A stretch of 64,000 nucleotides of DNA from Sphaerisporangium album (GTDB taxonomy: Bacteria > Actinomycetota > Actinomycetes > Streptosporangiales > Streptosporangiaceae). The notes under the pieces are model-generated. The model was not told the DNA's origin, did no database searches, and saw only the letters and a program-made list of their open reading frames with translations. The stretch covers positions 62,001 through 126,000 of the forward strand of contig NZ_QOIL01000001.1 in the NCBI RefSeq assembly GCF_003323745.1, given 5' to 3'. Both the position numbers and the translations under genes were made by a program. Positions 27,815 through 36,884 of the stretch are shown here, in pieces. Each line of letters opens with the position of its first letter. Position 1 is the first letter of the stretch.

Positions 27815-29083
27815 GTGTCGCGCAAGCAGGTTCTGCGGCCCGAGCCGGGGCGGGGGCACGACCCGGCCCACGACCGGGCGACGGCGCCGCCGGCCGACGA
27901 CACCGGATGCCCGATCCTGCACGTCGACATGGACGCGTTCTTCGCCAGCGTCGAGCTGCTGGAGCGTCCCGAGCTCAAGGGCACCCCGGTGATCATCGGC
28001 GCGACGGGCGCCCGCGGGGTCGTGCTCAGCGCCACCTACGAGGCCAGGCGGTTCGGCGTCCATTCGGCGATGCCCATGACGCGCGCCCGCCGCCTCTGCC
28101 CGCGGGCCGTGGTCATCCCGCCGAGCCACGGCAAGTACTCCGAGGTCTCCAAGAGCGTGATGGAGATCTTCCACGCGATCACGCCCGAGGTCGAGCCGAT
28201 CTCCTCCGACGAGGCGTTCCTGGACGTGGGCGGGGCGCTGCGCAGGCTGGGGCCGCCCGCCGCGATCGCCGCGATGATCCGCGCGCAGGTCGCAGAGCGC
28301 CACGGCATCACCTGCTCGGTCGGCGTGGCGAGCAGCAAGTTCGTGGCCAAGCTCGCCTCCCGCCACTGCAAGCCCGACGGCCTTCTGGTGGTCCCGGCCG
28401 ACGGGGTGGTGGAGTTCCTCCACCCGCTGCCCGTCGCGGCCCTGTGGGGCGTGGGGGAGCGTACGGAGCAGGCTCTGGTGCGGCTCGGCATCCGGACGGT
28501 CGGCGACCTGGCGCACGTGCCGCCGGCGACGCTGCGGCGGGAGTTCGGGGCCGTGGGCGAGCACCTCGCCGCCCTCGCCTGGGGCCGCGACGACCGCCGC
28601 GTCACCCCGCACGCCCCCGACAAGAGCATCGGCGCCGAAGAGACCTTCTCCCACGACGTGGACGACCCGGAGGCGATCCGCCGCGAGTTGCTCCGGCTGT
28701 CGGAGCGCGTCGCCGCGCGGCTGCGCGCGGGCGGTCACATCGGGCGCACGGTGAGTGTCAAGCTGCGCCGCGCCGACTTCACGACGATCACCCGATCGCG
28801 CACGCTCCGTGAACCGACAGATGTGGCGAAAGAGATATATGCCACTGCTTGCGAGCTGTTCGCGGCGGCCGGGCTGGAGCGCGTGCGGCTCCGATTGGTC
28901 GGCGTCCGGGTCGAGAACCTCCGTCCGGCGGCCGCGGCGACGCGTCAGCTGGGCCTGGGAGAACGCGAAACCGGCTGGCGGGAGGCCGAAATGGCCATGG
29001 ACAAGGCGGCCAGAAGGTTCGGCCCGGAGGCCGTCCGCCCGGCCTCGCTCGTACGCCCTCCGTTCGATGGAATGGATCTATGA
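27815..29083 (+). CDS. dinB: DNA polymerase IV (Y family)
   Basis: This is an error-prone translesion polymerase of 422 residues. Catalytic acidic residues are visible in HVDMDAFFAS (Asp38) and SSDEAFLDV (Asp132, Glu133). The steric-gate region, thumb and little-finger domains follow. QLGLG at about 389 may be the beta-clamp contact. The N-terminus has about 30 extra residues before the palm. The GTG at 27815 sits where transcription should start from TAGGAT, so the message may be leaderless, although AGGA upstream could serve as a weak binding site. A LexA box makes SOS induction likely. Confidence 0.95.
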   Translation: MSRKQVLRPEPGRGHDPAHDRATAPPADDTGCPILHVDMDAFFASVELLERPELKGTPVIIGATGARGVVLSATYEARRFGVHSAMPMTRARRLCPRAVVIPPSHGKYSEVSKSVMEIFHAITPEVEPISSDEAFLDVGGALRRLGPPAAIAAMIRAQVAERHGITCSVGVASSKFVAKLASRHCKPDGLLVVPADGVVEFLHPLPVAALWGVGERTEQALVRLGIRTVGDLAHVPPATLRREFGAVGEHLAALAWGRDDRRVTPHAPDKSIGAEETFSHDVDDPEAIRRELLRLSERVAARLRAGGHIGRTVSVKLRRADFTTITRSRTLREPTDVAKEIYATACELFAAAGLERVRLRLVGVRVENLRPAAAATRQLGLGERETGWREAEMAMDKAARRFGPEAVRPASLVRPPFDGMDL

Positions 29084-29230
29084 CGTCACCTCCGGTTTGG
29101 TCTACGTTGGACGTTTTCTTTCGCCTACGTCTACAGCCTCGTATTCTGGGGATAACCGACCGCGAGGTCCGGACACCCTGTGGTGCCCGTTGCCGTCTTC
29201 CCCGTCAAGGGGCCGTCCTTGGGAGGCGCC

Positions 29231-29623
29231 GTGCCGCTGTCTGAGCACGAGCAGCGCCTGCTCGACCAGATCGAGCAGGCCCTCTACAGCGAGGACCCGA
29301 AGTGGGCCAACACCGTTCGGATCAGTGATCCACGCAACCACTACAAACGCCGCCTCGTGAAAGCCTCCATCGGCTTCGTCCTGGGTGTCGTGCTGTTGAT
29401 GGTCGGCGTCGTGGCACCGCTCATCCCCCTCGGTGTGGGCGGCTTCGTGGTGATGCTCGCCGCGTGTCTTTGGGGTCTGTCGAGCTGGAAACGCATGAAC
29501 GGGTTCGGCGGTGACGCCCGGCAGCAGGGAGCCCCCGGCCAGCCCGAGCGGCGCCGTGCCGCCCGCCCCGGGTTCATGGAGCGCATGGAGGAACGCTGGC
29601 GCCGCAGGAGCGACGAGCGCTGA
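29231..29623 (+). CDS. DUF3040 membrane protein
   Basis: The function is unknown. The 130-residue protein has the DUF3040 N-terminus (PLSEHEQRLLDQIEQALYSE), two adjacent membrane helices (about 45-65 and 70-90) and a basic, Arg-rich tail. Such proteins are common in actinobacteria near the dcw cluster. The GTG at 29231 was chosen because GGGAGG lies just upstream and the family motif begins right after it; the longer frame from 29180 has no such site. Confidence 0.88.
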   Translation: MPLSEHEQRLLDQIEQALYSEDPKWANTVRISDPRNHYKRRLVKASIGFVLGVVLLMVGVVAPLIPLGVGGFVVMLAACLWGLSSWKRMNGFGGDARQQGAPGQPERRRAARPGFMERMEERWRRRSDER

Positions 29624-29850
29624 GGCGCCGGCTCCACGCGGCGGGCGAGACGGCGGCCTCACCGGGGACCACGCCCTCACCTCCGCCTTCGGCACGCCCC
29701 CCGACGCACGTCCCGGGACAACGAACGGACCCGGCGGCTCGACCTCTCGGCAGGACCTCACGTGTGCGGCTCGTCATGCCGTTGAACTCCGGTGCGTGGA
29801 CGGGGACACCCCGTGCGCGCATTCGCGTGTGAACGGGACAGGACGCGAAA
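29624..29850. other. Gap between DUF3040 gene and transglutaminase terminator
   Basis: No gene or clear signal is seen here. Short open frames cross it but lack ribosome binding sites and family likeness. The region ends at the strong hairpin that closes the minus-strand operon. Confidence 0.5.
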
Positions 29851-29901
29851 AGGCCCGGACCGTGACCCCTGGAGGAACTCCAGAGATCACGGCCCGGGCC
29901 T
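29847..29901 (-). terminator. Intrinsic terminator of the MoxR-DUF58-transglutaminase operon
   Basis: A long imperfect hairpin (AGGCCCGG/CCGGGCCT, CCGTGA/TCACGG, TGGAG/CTCCA, loop GAA; 29851-29901) is followed on the minus strand by UUUU (29851-29848). It starts 26 bases after the stop codon of the last gene. This is the clearest rho-independent terminator in the window. Confidence 0.85.
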
Positions 29902-29926
29902 CGTCACGCCCGGCGCGGGGCCGGCC

Positions 29927-32401
29927 TCAGCGGCGCGACCCCGTGAGCACGCGGGGCTCCTCTGCGGGCTCCGCGGGCCCCTCCGCCCGGTCGCGGCGCG
30001 GCCACAGCCGGATGTTCTCCAGCCGGTCGAACCCGTCCAGCATGCTCTCGCCCGCCCGCCGCAGCCTCAGCAGCGTCGAGGCGGGCAGCAGCGTGGCCCG
30101 CAGCCGCCGTCCCCGGGACACCACGGCCCGCAGCGCCCGGCGCGCGACCCGCAGGTCGCCCTTCAGCGAGGGGATCTCGCCCGGCGTGCGCGCGTACCGC
30201 AGCCGCTCTTCGGCCCAGGCGATCCGGGTGACCGCCGCCGCGGCCTCGGCGTCCAGCTCGTGCCGTTCGACCAGGCGCCGCGCCAGCGCGCGGGGCGTCT
30301 CGCTGAGCTCGTGGCCCAGCCCCAGGTCGTGCAGCGTGTCGATCAGCTCGCGCCACGTGCCGTGCACCGCCCGCCCAAGGCGGACCGCGGTGACCTCGGC
30401 CGAGCCCGCCCGCGCGTCCGTGACCTCGGCCGGGACCGCGTGCGCCCAGACCCGGCCGCGCCGGTGGCGCGCCACCACGCGCCCGAGGGCGGGGACCAGC
30501 CCGATGAGCAGCAGGACCAGCAGGCCGATGCCGATCTTGGCGGCCACGGGCGTCCCGGTGTCGACGACGACCGGGGTGCTCGGCAGGTTCGCGTCGGGGT
30601 CGCGGGGGGCTCGCGAGGGGTTGAGGGGGTCGGACAGGCCGGTCGAGTCCGGCCCGGGCGTCGGCCCCGCGCTCGGGCCCTGCGTGCCGGTGACCTCCAC
30701 GGGCGGGCGCGAGTAGTCCGGGACCTGGGCCGTGGCCTGGCCGAGACCGCCCGACGGGGTCGGCTCGAAGCGCAGCCACCCCACGCCCTGGAAGTACAGC
30801 TCTGGCCAGGCGTGCAGGTCGTGCGTGCGCACTCGCCAGACCCCGTCCAGGAACGTGCCGCCGGTGTAGCCGATCGCCACCCGGGCGGGGATCCGCAGCG
30901 TGCGGGCCATCACCGCCATGGCGGCGGCGAACTGCTCGCAGTAGCCGGTCTTGTTGCTCAGGAACTCCAGCAGCGCCTGGCTGCCGTTGCCCTGCGTCTG
31001 CAGGCTGTAGGTGAACCCGCCCGACGAGGTGAACCAGTTCTGGAGCTTGACCGCCGCCTGGTACGGGGTGTCGGTGCCGGAGACGAGCCGCTCGCTCAGG
31101 AACCGGATCTGCGGGGGCAGGTCGGCGGGCAGGTCGAGGTAGCGCGCCGCCACGTCCTCCACGGGGTCGCCCCTGAGCTCGCCCAGCAGCTCGGGGGTCG
31201 GCGTGGGCTCGCGCTGGCCGACCTCGTAGTCCTGCCCGCCGGCGGTGTCGTGCGTGGAGAAGACCATGAGCGTCGTCTCGTCGGCGCGCCAGTCGCCGTC
31301 CACCCGCACCGTGTTCGCCGGGTAGGGCAGCGGCAGGAAGCTGAGGTTCTCCACCGCGTCGCTCACCTGGAGCCGGGTGGTGACCTCCTTCACCGGGACG
31401 TCGGGGGACAGGCCGGGCGGCGGCGGCAGCGGGCCCTCCGCCACGCTGTTCTGCGGGCGGCCCTTCGGCTGCGACATCGTCCACCGGTCGCCGTCGAAGG
31501 TGTCCAGCGAGTACATCCGCAGGTAGCGGGGGACGTTGTCGCTGTTGCCGTAGGTCAGGACGGTGTCGTTGCCGTTGCGCGTGAGCTGGCCGCGCAGGCT
31601 CGCGATCGGGTCGGGGATCGTGATCGTGTTGCCGCCCTCGCCGTTGCCCGAGCCCACCCCGAACCCGAACAGCGGGTTCGGCGCGAGGGTGGGCACGAGG
31701 GCGGGCAGCCCGACGGCCAGGGCGATGGCCGCGACGCCGATGCGCTTGCCCGACAGCGAGATCGGCGTGTTCTCGCCACGCCCGGAGGCGCCCGCCGTGC
31801 CCGCGCCGCGCGTCCGGCGCACGAGGACGGCGCGTCCCCAGGTGCTGAGACGCTCGCGCCCGTCGGCCGCGAGCAGCCCCACGAACCCGAGCGCGCCCAG
31901 GATGAACGCCGGCCACCCCAGCGGGTCGGTCATCACCGCCGCCGGCACGGTGAACAGGGCCAGCAGCGGCAGGCCCGCGAGCGCGGCGCGGCGCAGGCGG
32001 ACGGCCAGCAGGTCCACCAGCACGGCGATGAGGCCGACGCCGCCCGCGGTGAGCAGGGTGATGCCCGGGTTGGACGGCACGGGCGCGGCGTACCGCTGGA
32101 TGTCGGCGAACCCCTCGCCGAGCAGGCCCGCCAGCGCGACCAGGGTGTCGGTGGTCGGGACCAGCCACCCCCAGGCGGCCTCGGGGGCGAAGACCACGGC
32201 GAGGTAGAGGCCCAGCCCGACGAGTTCGAGCGGCGGGCCGAGCCAGCGCGGCACCCCGGGGCGCGTCGTCAGGACGGAGACGACGGCGACCACGAGGACC
32301 GCCCCCATCCCCGTCCAGAACCACGCGCCCTCGCGGAACAGCGGGTACAGGGTCAGCGCCACCGCGGCCGTGGCCAGCCCCGCCATGATCGGGAGTCTCA
32401 T
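29927..32401 (-). CDS. Transglutaminase-like (DUF3488 type) multi-pass membrane protein
   Basis: The protein has 824 residues. The N-terminal third holds about seven membrane helices. A large extracytoplasmic region follows with a transglutaminase-like fold whose Cys488 (TGYCEQF), His530 (DLHAWPE) and following acidic region form a papain-like triad. Another helix is near residue 650, and the C-terminus is an Arg-rich cytoplasmic DUF4129-like part. With MoxR and DUF58 proteins it forms a conserved trio of uncertain role, often linked to envelope or protein assembly. The ATG at 32401 overlaps the DUF58 stop (ATGA). Confidence 0.9.
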   Translation of the reverse strand: MRLPIMAGLATAAVALTLYPLFREGAWFWTGMGAVLVVAVVSVLTTRPGVPRWLGPPLELVGLGLYLAVVFAPEAAWGWLVPTTDTLVALAGLLGEGFADIQRYAAPVPSNPGITLLTAGGVGLIAVLVDLLAVRLRRAALAGLPLLALFTVPAAVMTDPLGWPAFILGALGFVGLLAADGRERLSTWGRAVLVRRTRGAGTAGASGRGENTPISLSGKRIGVAAIALAVGLPALVPTLAPNPLFGFGVGSGNGEGGNTITIPDPIASLRGQLTRNGNDTVLTYGNSDNVPRYLRMYSLDTFDGDRWTMSQPKGRPQNSVAEGPLPPPPGLSPDVPVKEVTTRLQVSDAVENLSFLPLPYPANTVRVDGDWRADETTLMVFSTHDTAGGQDYEVGQREPTPTPELLGELRGDPVEDVAARYLDLPADLPPQIRFLSERLVSGTDTPYQAAVKLQNWFTSSGGFTYSLQTQGNGSQALLEFLSNKTGYCEQFAAAMAVMARTLRIPARVAIGYTGGTFLDGVWRVRTHDLHAWPELYFQGVGWLRFEPTPSGGLGQATAQVPDYSRPPVEVTGTQGPSAGPTPGPDSTGLSDPLNPSRAPRDPDANLPSTPVVVDTGTPVAAKIGIGLLVLLLIGLVPALGRVVARHRRGRVWAHAVPAEVTDARAGSAEVTAVRLGRAVHGTWRELIDTLHDLGLGHELSETPRALARRLVERHELDAEAAAAVTRIAWAEERLRYARTPGEIPSLKGDLRVARRALRAVVSRGRRLRATLLPASTLLRLRRAGESMLDGFDRLENIRLWPRRDRAEGPAEPAEEPRVLTGSRR

Positions 32402-33681
32402 GCCGCGTCTCCTGACGTGATCGTGCCGTCCGCCCCGGCGAACCGGCTGTTCTGGGCGGCCTCCTGCCAGACGGCGGCCGGCGAGGTGCCCGCGGGCAGC
32501 CGCACGACCCGCCACCCCGAGCCGGCGAGCACGGCCCGCGCCAGCTCGTACGCCTCGTTCTCCTCCGTGTGGTGCGCCGGGGTCTGCTGCCAGCTCCGCA
32601 CGTCCAGCATCACGGCCACGCCGGTGACGCCGCCGTGGCGCAGGCGGGCCAGCGCGCGCGCCTCCTCGGCGTCCAGGTCACCGAGGACGGCGACGATGAG
32701 CCCGTCCCCGCCGCCCTGGCGCAGCGCCGATACGCCCGACTCCAGCGAGCGCGCGGTGCTCTGGCGCACGACCGCCAGCGCGTCCAGCAGGCCCTGGCCG
32801 GCTCCGGCGTCGGCGAGGGGCTGGGCGCCCTGGTCGGTGACCAGCCGCAGGCCGAGCCCGTCCCGGGCCAGGTGCACCCCGATCGACGCGGCGGCCGAGA
32901 CCGCCACCTCGAACGACGACCTCGGGCCCTCGCCGCGGTGGGCGTGCCTGCGGGTGTCCAGCAGCAGGGCGCCCCTGCTCTGCCACTGCTGCTCCTCGCG
33001 GCGCACCATCAGCTCGCCGTAGCGGGCGGTGGAGCGCCAGTGGACCCGCCGCAGGTCGTCGCCCTGGCGGTACTCGCGCGGGCCGACGTCGTCGTCCCCG
33101 GCCGCGGCCACGCTGGCGGTACGGCTGTCGCCGCCGCCGGTCCACTCGCCCGACAGGCGCACCTGGGGGAGCGGCACGACCTCCGGCACCACCATCAGCG
33201 TGTCGGTGGCCGCGAACGCGCGGGTCAGCTCGACCAGCCCGAACGGGTCGGCGATGCGCACCGACAGCGGGCCGATCGGGAACCGGCCGCGCAGGTCCGA
33301 GCGCACCTTGTAGTCGATCTCCCGGACGCCGCGCGACTCCACCCGGTCCAGCACGAACCGGGGGCGGGTGCCGACGGCGTAGGGGACGGTGTCCTCCACC
33401 AGCAGCAGGCCGGTGGGCAGCCGGGTGACGTTCTCCAGCCGCAGCGTCACGGTGCTGTCGGTGCCGACCGCGACCCTGCCGGGGTACAGCCTTCTTGCGC
33501 AGCTCAGCCGGTAGCGGGTGCGCGCCACCACCATCGCCGCGAGCAGGGGCAGGGCGATGATGAGGATGCTCACCCGCAGCAGGTCGTGCTCCCCGAGCGC
33601 GACGGCGCACAGCAGCGCCGCCACGCCGGAGGCGAGGAACGAGCGGCCGCGCGAGGTGAGCGCCCTGAGACCGGCGATCAC
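32398..33681 (-). CDS. DUF58 domain protein
   Basis: The 427-residue protein has two membrane helices near the N-terminus (about 12-55) and the DUF58 signature GDDLRRVHWRSTARYGELMVR in the middle. A VWA-like fold makes up the rest. DUF58 proteins work with MoxR ATPases in a chaperone-like assembly system. The GTG at 33681 overlaps the MoxR stop (GTGA), and the stop overlaps the transglutaminase start, so the three are translated as a unit. Confidence 0.9.
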   Translation of the reverse strand: MIAGLRALTSRGRSFLASGVAALLCAVALGEHDLLRVSILIIALPLLAAMVVARTRYRLSCARRLYPGRVAVGTDSTVTLRLENVTRLPTGLLLVEDTVPYAVGTRPRFVLDRVESRGVREIDYKVRSDLRGRFPIGPLSVRIADPFGLVELTRAFAATDTLMVVPEVVPLPQVRLSGEWTGGGDSRTASVAAAGDDDVGPREYRQGDDLRRVHWRSTARYGELMVRREEQQWQSRGALLLDTRRHAHRGEGPRSSFEVAVSAAASIGVHLARDGLGLRLVTDQGAQPLADAGAGQGLLDALAVVRQSTARSLESGVSALRQGGGDGLIVAVLGDLDAEEARALARLRHGGVTGVAVMLDVRSWQQTPAHHTEENEAYELARAVLAGSGWRVVRLPAGTSPAAVWQEAAQNSRFAGADGTITSGDAA

Positions 33682-34682
33682 CGCGCCGGTCCCGCGCCGT
33701 CGGCCCCCCCTTCCCGGCTCTCGGGCACGGGGACGCGGCGGACGAGGTCGGCAATGACCTGCTCGGGACGCCGGCGCTGGCCCTGCGCCTCCAGGCTCGG
33801 CAGGAGGCGGTGGGCGAGCACGGGGACGGCGAGGTCCTGCAGGTCGTCGGGGATGACGTAGTCGCGGCCCGCCAGGGCGGCGTGCGCGCGGGCCGCCCGC
33901 ACCAGGTGGAGGGTGGCGCGCGGGGACGCGCCGAGCCGCAGGTCGGGGGACCGGCGGGTGGCGGTCACCATGTCGATGGCGTACTTCTTGATGGGCTGGG
34001 AGACGTACACGGCCCGGACCGCGTCGATCAGCGCCCGCACCTCGGCGGTCGTGGCGACGGGCTCCAGCTTGTCGAGCGGGGAGGACGCGCCGTGGACGTC
34101 CAGCATCTCCAGCTCGGCGGCGGGCTCGGGGTAGCCCATGGCGATCCGCGCCGTGAAGCGGTCGCGCTGCGCCTCGGGGAGGGGGTAGGTGCCCTCCATC
34201 TCGATGGGGTTCTGGGTCGCGATGACCATGAAGGGGGTGTCGAGGCGGTAGGTCGTGCCGTCCACGGTGACCTGGTGCTCCTCCATGCACTCCAGCAGGG
34301 CCGACTGGGTCTTGGGGGACGCGCGGTTGATCTCGTCACCCACGACGATGTTGGCGAAGACGGGACCGGGCTTGAACTCGAACTCCCGGGTCTGCTGGTT
34401 GAAGGCGCTCACGCCCGTGATGTCGCTGGGAAGCAGGTCGGGGGTGAACTGGACGCGGCGCACCGGGCAGTCGATCGACCGGGCGAGGGCCTTGGCCAGC
34501 ATCGTCTTGCCGACGCCGGGCACGTCCTCGATCAGCAGGTGCCCCTCCGCCAGCAGCACGGTTAGGGTGAGGCGGACGACGTCGCGCTTGCCCTCGATCA
34601 CCGACTCGATCGCCTCGCCGATCCGGTGCGCGGTCGCGACCAGACCTCCCAGCTCCTGTCCGACATCGTGGGTTATTCCCAC
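33678..34682 (-). CDS. MoxR family AAA+ ATPase
   Basis: This ATPase of 334 residues has Walker A GVGKTMLAKAL, Walker B VVGDEINRASPKTQSALLE, the sensor ATQNPIEMEGTYPLPEAQRD and the lid domain. It is the first gene of the MoxR-DUF58-transglutaminase operon. The GTG at 34682 has GGAGG four bases upstream and gives the normal N-terminus. The ATG at 34751 (23 residues longer) is possible if the message begins near it, because TAGTGT lies at a -10 distance. The operon is divergent from mraZ. Confidence 0.92.
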   Translation of the reverse strand: MGITHDVGQELGGLVATAHRIGEAIESVIEGKRDVVRLTLTVLLAEGHLLIEDVPGVGKTMLAKALARSIDCPVRRVQFTPDLLPSDITGVSAFNQQTREFEFKPGPVFANIVVGDEINRASPKTQSALLECMEEHQVTVDGTTYRLDTPFMVIATQNPIEMEGTYPLPEAQRDRFTARIAMGYPEPAAELEMLDVHGASSPLDKLEPVATTAEVRALIDAVRAVYVSQPIKKYAIDMVTATRRSPDLRLGASPRATLHLVRAARAHAALAGRDYVIPDDLQDLAVPVLAHRLLPSLEAQGQRRRPEQVIADLVRRVPVPESREGGADGAGPAR

Positions 34683-35195
34683 CGGGCCTCCATGAGGGTG
34701 CGGCAGCCCACGCGGGATGGTATTGCGGGGGCTTTGCGATTCCTTCTTCATTCTGCGTACCGACACTATGATGCTGCGGGTTCCCGGGCGACTTTCCGCC
34801 ATATTCCCGGGTGAACTGCCCCAAGTGTTCTGACCGGGGGTCGCGTTGCCGTCCCGCCGGTGTCCGAATCCCGTGACAATCGCGCGGGCCGGAGCACGCC
34901 CGCCCCCCACATTCCCCCACCTCGGGCCGTCCCGCTCCCCGATCCCCGGCGGTGACGGCGCCGGCCGCGCCGGAGGGGTGTCAAGGGGACGATTCCGACA
35001 CGCCGTGCGCGCGTGCGCGGGCTCAGTGCCCTCCACTGCGCTCCACCCCTTCTGAGCTGCGGAAACGTCGACCGATCGGCGTCCAGGACTTGTTTGGATC
35101 AGTTGACGGTGGGGAGAAGTGGAGTATGGTGGTGCGCAGTGGAGGGGCTGGGGCCATGGCGCCGGTCGTTCCATGTGGCACGGGAGGTGAGGCCG
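34683..35195. other. Regulatory gap between the MoxR operon and mraZ
   Basis: This 513-base gap holds promoters in both directions and no supported gene. Bases 34730-34800 are A/T-rich and probably carry the MoxR promoter. Bases 35100-35155 carry the mraZ promoter with TGGNG repeats. Two inverted copies of the repeat (CTCCA at 35031-35035 and 35041-35045) form a 13-base perfect inverted repeat with the mraZ side: 35029-35041 pairs with 35134-35146. Confidence 0.7.
35103..35153 (+). promoter_or_regulatory. mraZ promoter with MraZ-type TGGNG repeat ladder
   Basis: TTGACG (35103-35108) and TATGGT (35125-35130) form a promoter with a 16-base spacer. Five TGGNG elements start at 35110, 35120, 35130, 35140 and 35149, a near-perfect 10-base period. 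MraZ in other bacteria binds direct repeats of TGGGN spaced by about 10 bases in front of its own gene. The same layout here, laid over the promoter, argues for autorepression of the dcw cluster. Confidence 0.75.
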
Positions 35196-35627
35196 GTGTT
35201 CCTCGGCACTCATCACCCGCGTCTGGACGAGAAAGGACGACTGTTCCTGCCGGCGAAGTACCGTGAGGAGCTGGCGGAGGGTCTTGTGATCACCAAGGGC
35301 CAGGAGCGGTGCCTCTACGTGTTTCCCGTGGAGGAGTTCCAGCGCATCACCGAGGCGCTGCGTACCGCGCCTGTGACAGCCAAGGCCGTCCGCGATTACA
35401 GTCGTGTCTTCTTCGCCAGTGCTTCCGACGAGACGCCCGACAAGCAGGGGCGGATCACCATTCCCCAGAGCCTGCGCGAGTACGCGGGCCTTCGCCGGGA
35501 CTGCGCCGTCATCGGCGCCAACACCCGGCTGGAGATCTGGGACGCCGCGGCCTGGGAGACCTACCTGGCCGCCCAAGAGCAGGCGTTCTCCGAGCTGTCG
35601 GAGGAGGTGCTGCCAGGGGTCCTATGA
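35196..35627 (+). CDS. mraZ: Transcriptional regulator MraZ
   Basis: MraZ is a ring-forming DNA-binding protein related to AbrB that regulates the dcw cluster. The 143 residues contain two SpoVT-AbrB-like repeats, each with the D-x-K-GR core: [18 protein letters not shown] near the N-terminus and [20 protein letters not shown] in the second half. The GTG at 35196 has GGGAGGTGA upstream and gives the family N-terminus ([10 protein letters not shown]) and exact normal length. Its promoter carries five TGGNG repeats. Confidence 0.96.
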   Translation: MFLGTHHPRLDEKGRLFLPAKYREELAEGLVITKGQERCLYVFPVEEFQRITEALRTAPVTAKAVRDYSRVFFASASDETPDKQGRITIPQSLREYAGLRRDCAVIGANTRLEIWDAAAWETYLAAQEQAFSELSEEVLPGVL

Positions 35628-35912
35628 CAACGGTCGACTCGTCGGTGAAAGACGTCGTTCGGCGAGGTCTCCACCCGCTCCCGAGGTGCAGGGCAGGTCC
35701 CGGGCACCACGGCGCGGCCGTCAGCTGATGCACCTTCCCCGGTGTCAGATGGCGGCGCGTCGACTGGGGACGCGGATGGGGACCTGGCCGGGCGAGCCGT
35801 TACCGGGGTGGGTGAATCCTCCGGCGAGAAGACGGCAAGGCCGCACATCCGCGAGCAGGGGCGCGTCCACGGGGTTCTTGGACACACCCATGGCGGCAGA
35901 GGGGGTTTGATC

Positions 35913-36884
35913 ATGCATGTCGGGAATCACGGCGAGCCGGGCGGTCACGTGCCGGTGATGCTCCGCCGTGTGCTCGAACTGCTGGCTCCGGCGCTGGACG
36001 CGCCCGGCGCCGTGCTGGTCGACGCCAACCTGGGCCTGGGCGGGCACGCCGAGGCCCTCCTCGCCGCGCACCCGGACCTTCACCTCATCGGCATCGACCG
36101 GGACCCCGTCGCCGTCGAGCGGTCCACCGAGCGCCTCGCGCCCTACGCCGCCCGCACCACGCTGGTGCGGGCCGTCTCCGACGAGCTCGCCGAGGTGCTG
36201 GCGCGCGAGGGCCGTACGCGGGTGAACGGGGTGCTGTTCGACCTCGGCGTCTCCTCCCCGCAGCTCGACGAGGCCGGGCGCGGGTTCGCGTACTCCTACG
36301 ACGCCCCGCTCGACATGCGCATGGACACCGAGCAGGAGCTCACCGCCCACGTCGTGGTCAACACCTACTCCGAGGGGGAGCTGACCCGCATCCTGCGCGA
36401 CTACGGCGAGGAGCGCTTCGCGTCCCGCGTCGCGCGTCTCATCGCCAGGGAGCGGGCGGCCGAGCCCATCGCGTCGACCAAGCGGCTGGCCGAGATCGTC
36501 CGAGAGGCGATCCCCGCCGCGACCCGTCGCACCGGGGGCAACCCCGCGAAGAGAACGTTCCAGGCACTGCGCATCGAGGTGAACGGGGAGCTGACCGCCT
36601 TCGAGCGGGCGCTCCCGCAGGCGCTCGACGCGCTGGTGGTCGGAGGGCGGGTGGTCGTGCTGTCGTACCACTCGCTGGAGGACCGCCTGAGCAAGCACAT
36701 CATCGCCGAGCGGGTCAAGGACACCAGCCCTCCGGGGCTGCCCGTCCCCCTGCCGGCCCACCAGCCGAGATTCCGCTCGGTGACCAGAGGGGCGGAGGTT
36801 CCAGACGAGGACGAGCTCGCGCGCAACCCGCGCGCGGCCTCGGCCAGATTGCGGGCCGCAGAGAGAATCCGGGAGCCGGAATGA
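35913..36884 (+). CDS. rsmH: 16S rRNA (cytosine(1402)-N(4))-methyltransferase
   Basis: RsmH (MraW) methylates N4 of C1402 in the ribosomal P site. The 323-residue protein has the SAM motif [15 protein letters not shown], the stretch [20 protein letters not shown], and LSYHSLEDR near the end. The ATG at 35913 has GGGGG upstream and gives the family start HVPVML at residue 12. The same frame stays open for 57 codons further upstream, with no typical family sequence. The gap to mraZ is 285 bases without an obvious second promoter. The stop overlaps the next gene (ATGA). Confidence 0.95.
   Translation: MHVGNHGEPGGHVPVMLRRVLELLAPALDAPGAVLVDANLGLGGHAEALLAAHPDLHLIGIDRDPVAVERSTERLAPYAARTTLVRAVSDELAEVLAREGRTRVNGVLFDLGVSSPQLDEAGRGFAYSYDAPLDMRMDTEQELTAHVVVNTYSEGELTRILRDYGEERFASRVARLIARERAAEPIASTKRLAEIVREAIPAATRRTGGNPAKRTFQALRIEVNGELTAFERALPQALDALVVGGRVVVLSYHSLEDRLSKHIIAERVKDTSPPGLPVPLPAHQPRFRSVTRGAEVPDEDELARNPRAASARLRAAERIREPE

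Noticed and set aside
29792-33022. Plus-strand frame of more than 1000 codons opposite the transglutaminase gene
   Set aside because: It mirrors the codon pattern of the minus-strand gene, has no domain likeness and crosses the terminator at 29847-29901.
34683-34751. Longer MoxR start at the ATG at 34751
   Set aside because: GGAGG precedes the GTG at 34682, which gives the normal family N-terminus. The longer form is possible only for a near-leaderless message, so it is kept as an alternative.
35742-35912. Longer start for rsmH
   Set aside because: The extra 57 residues are low-complexity and absent from the family. The ATG at 35913 gives the conserved N-terminus.
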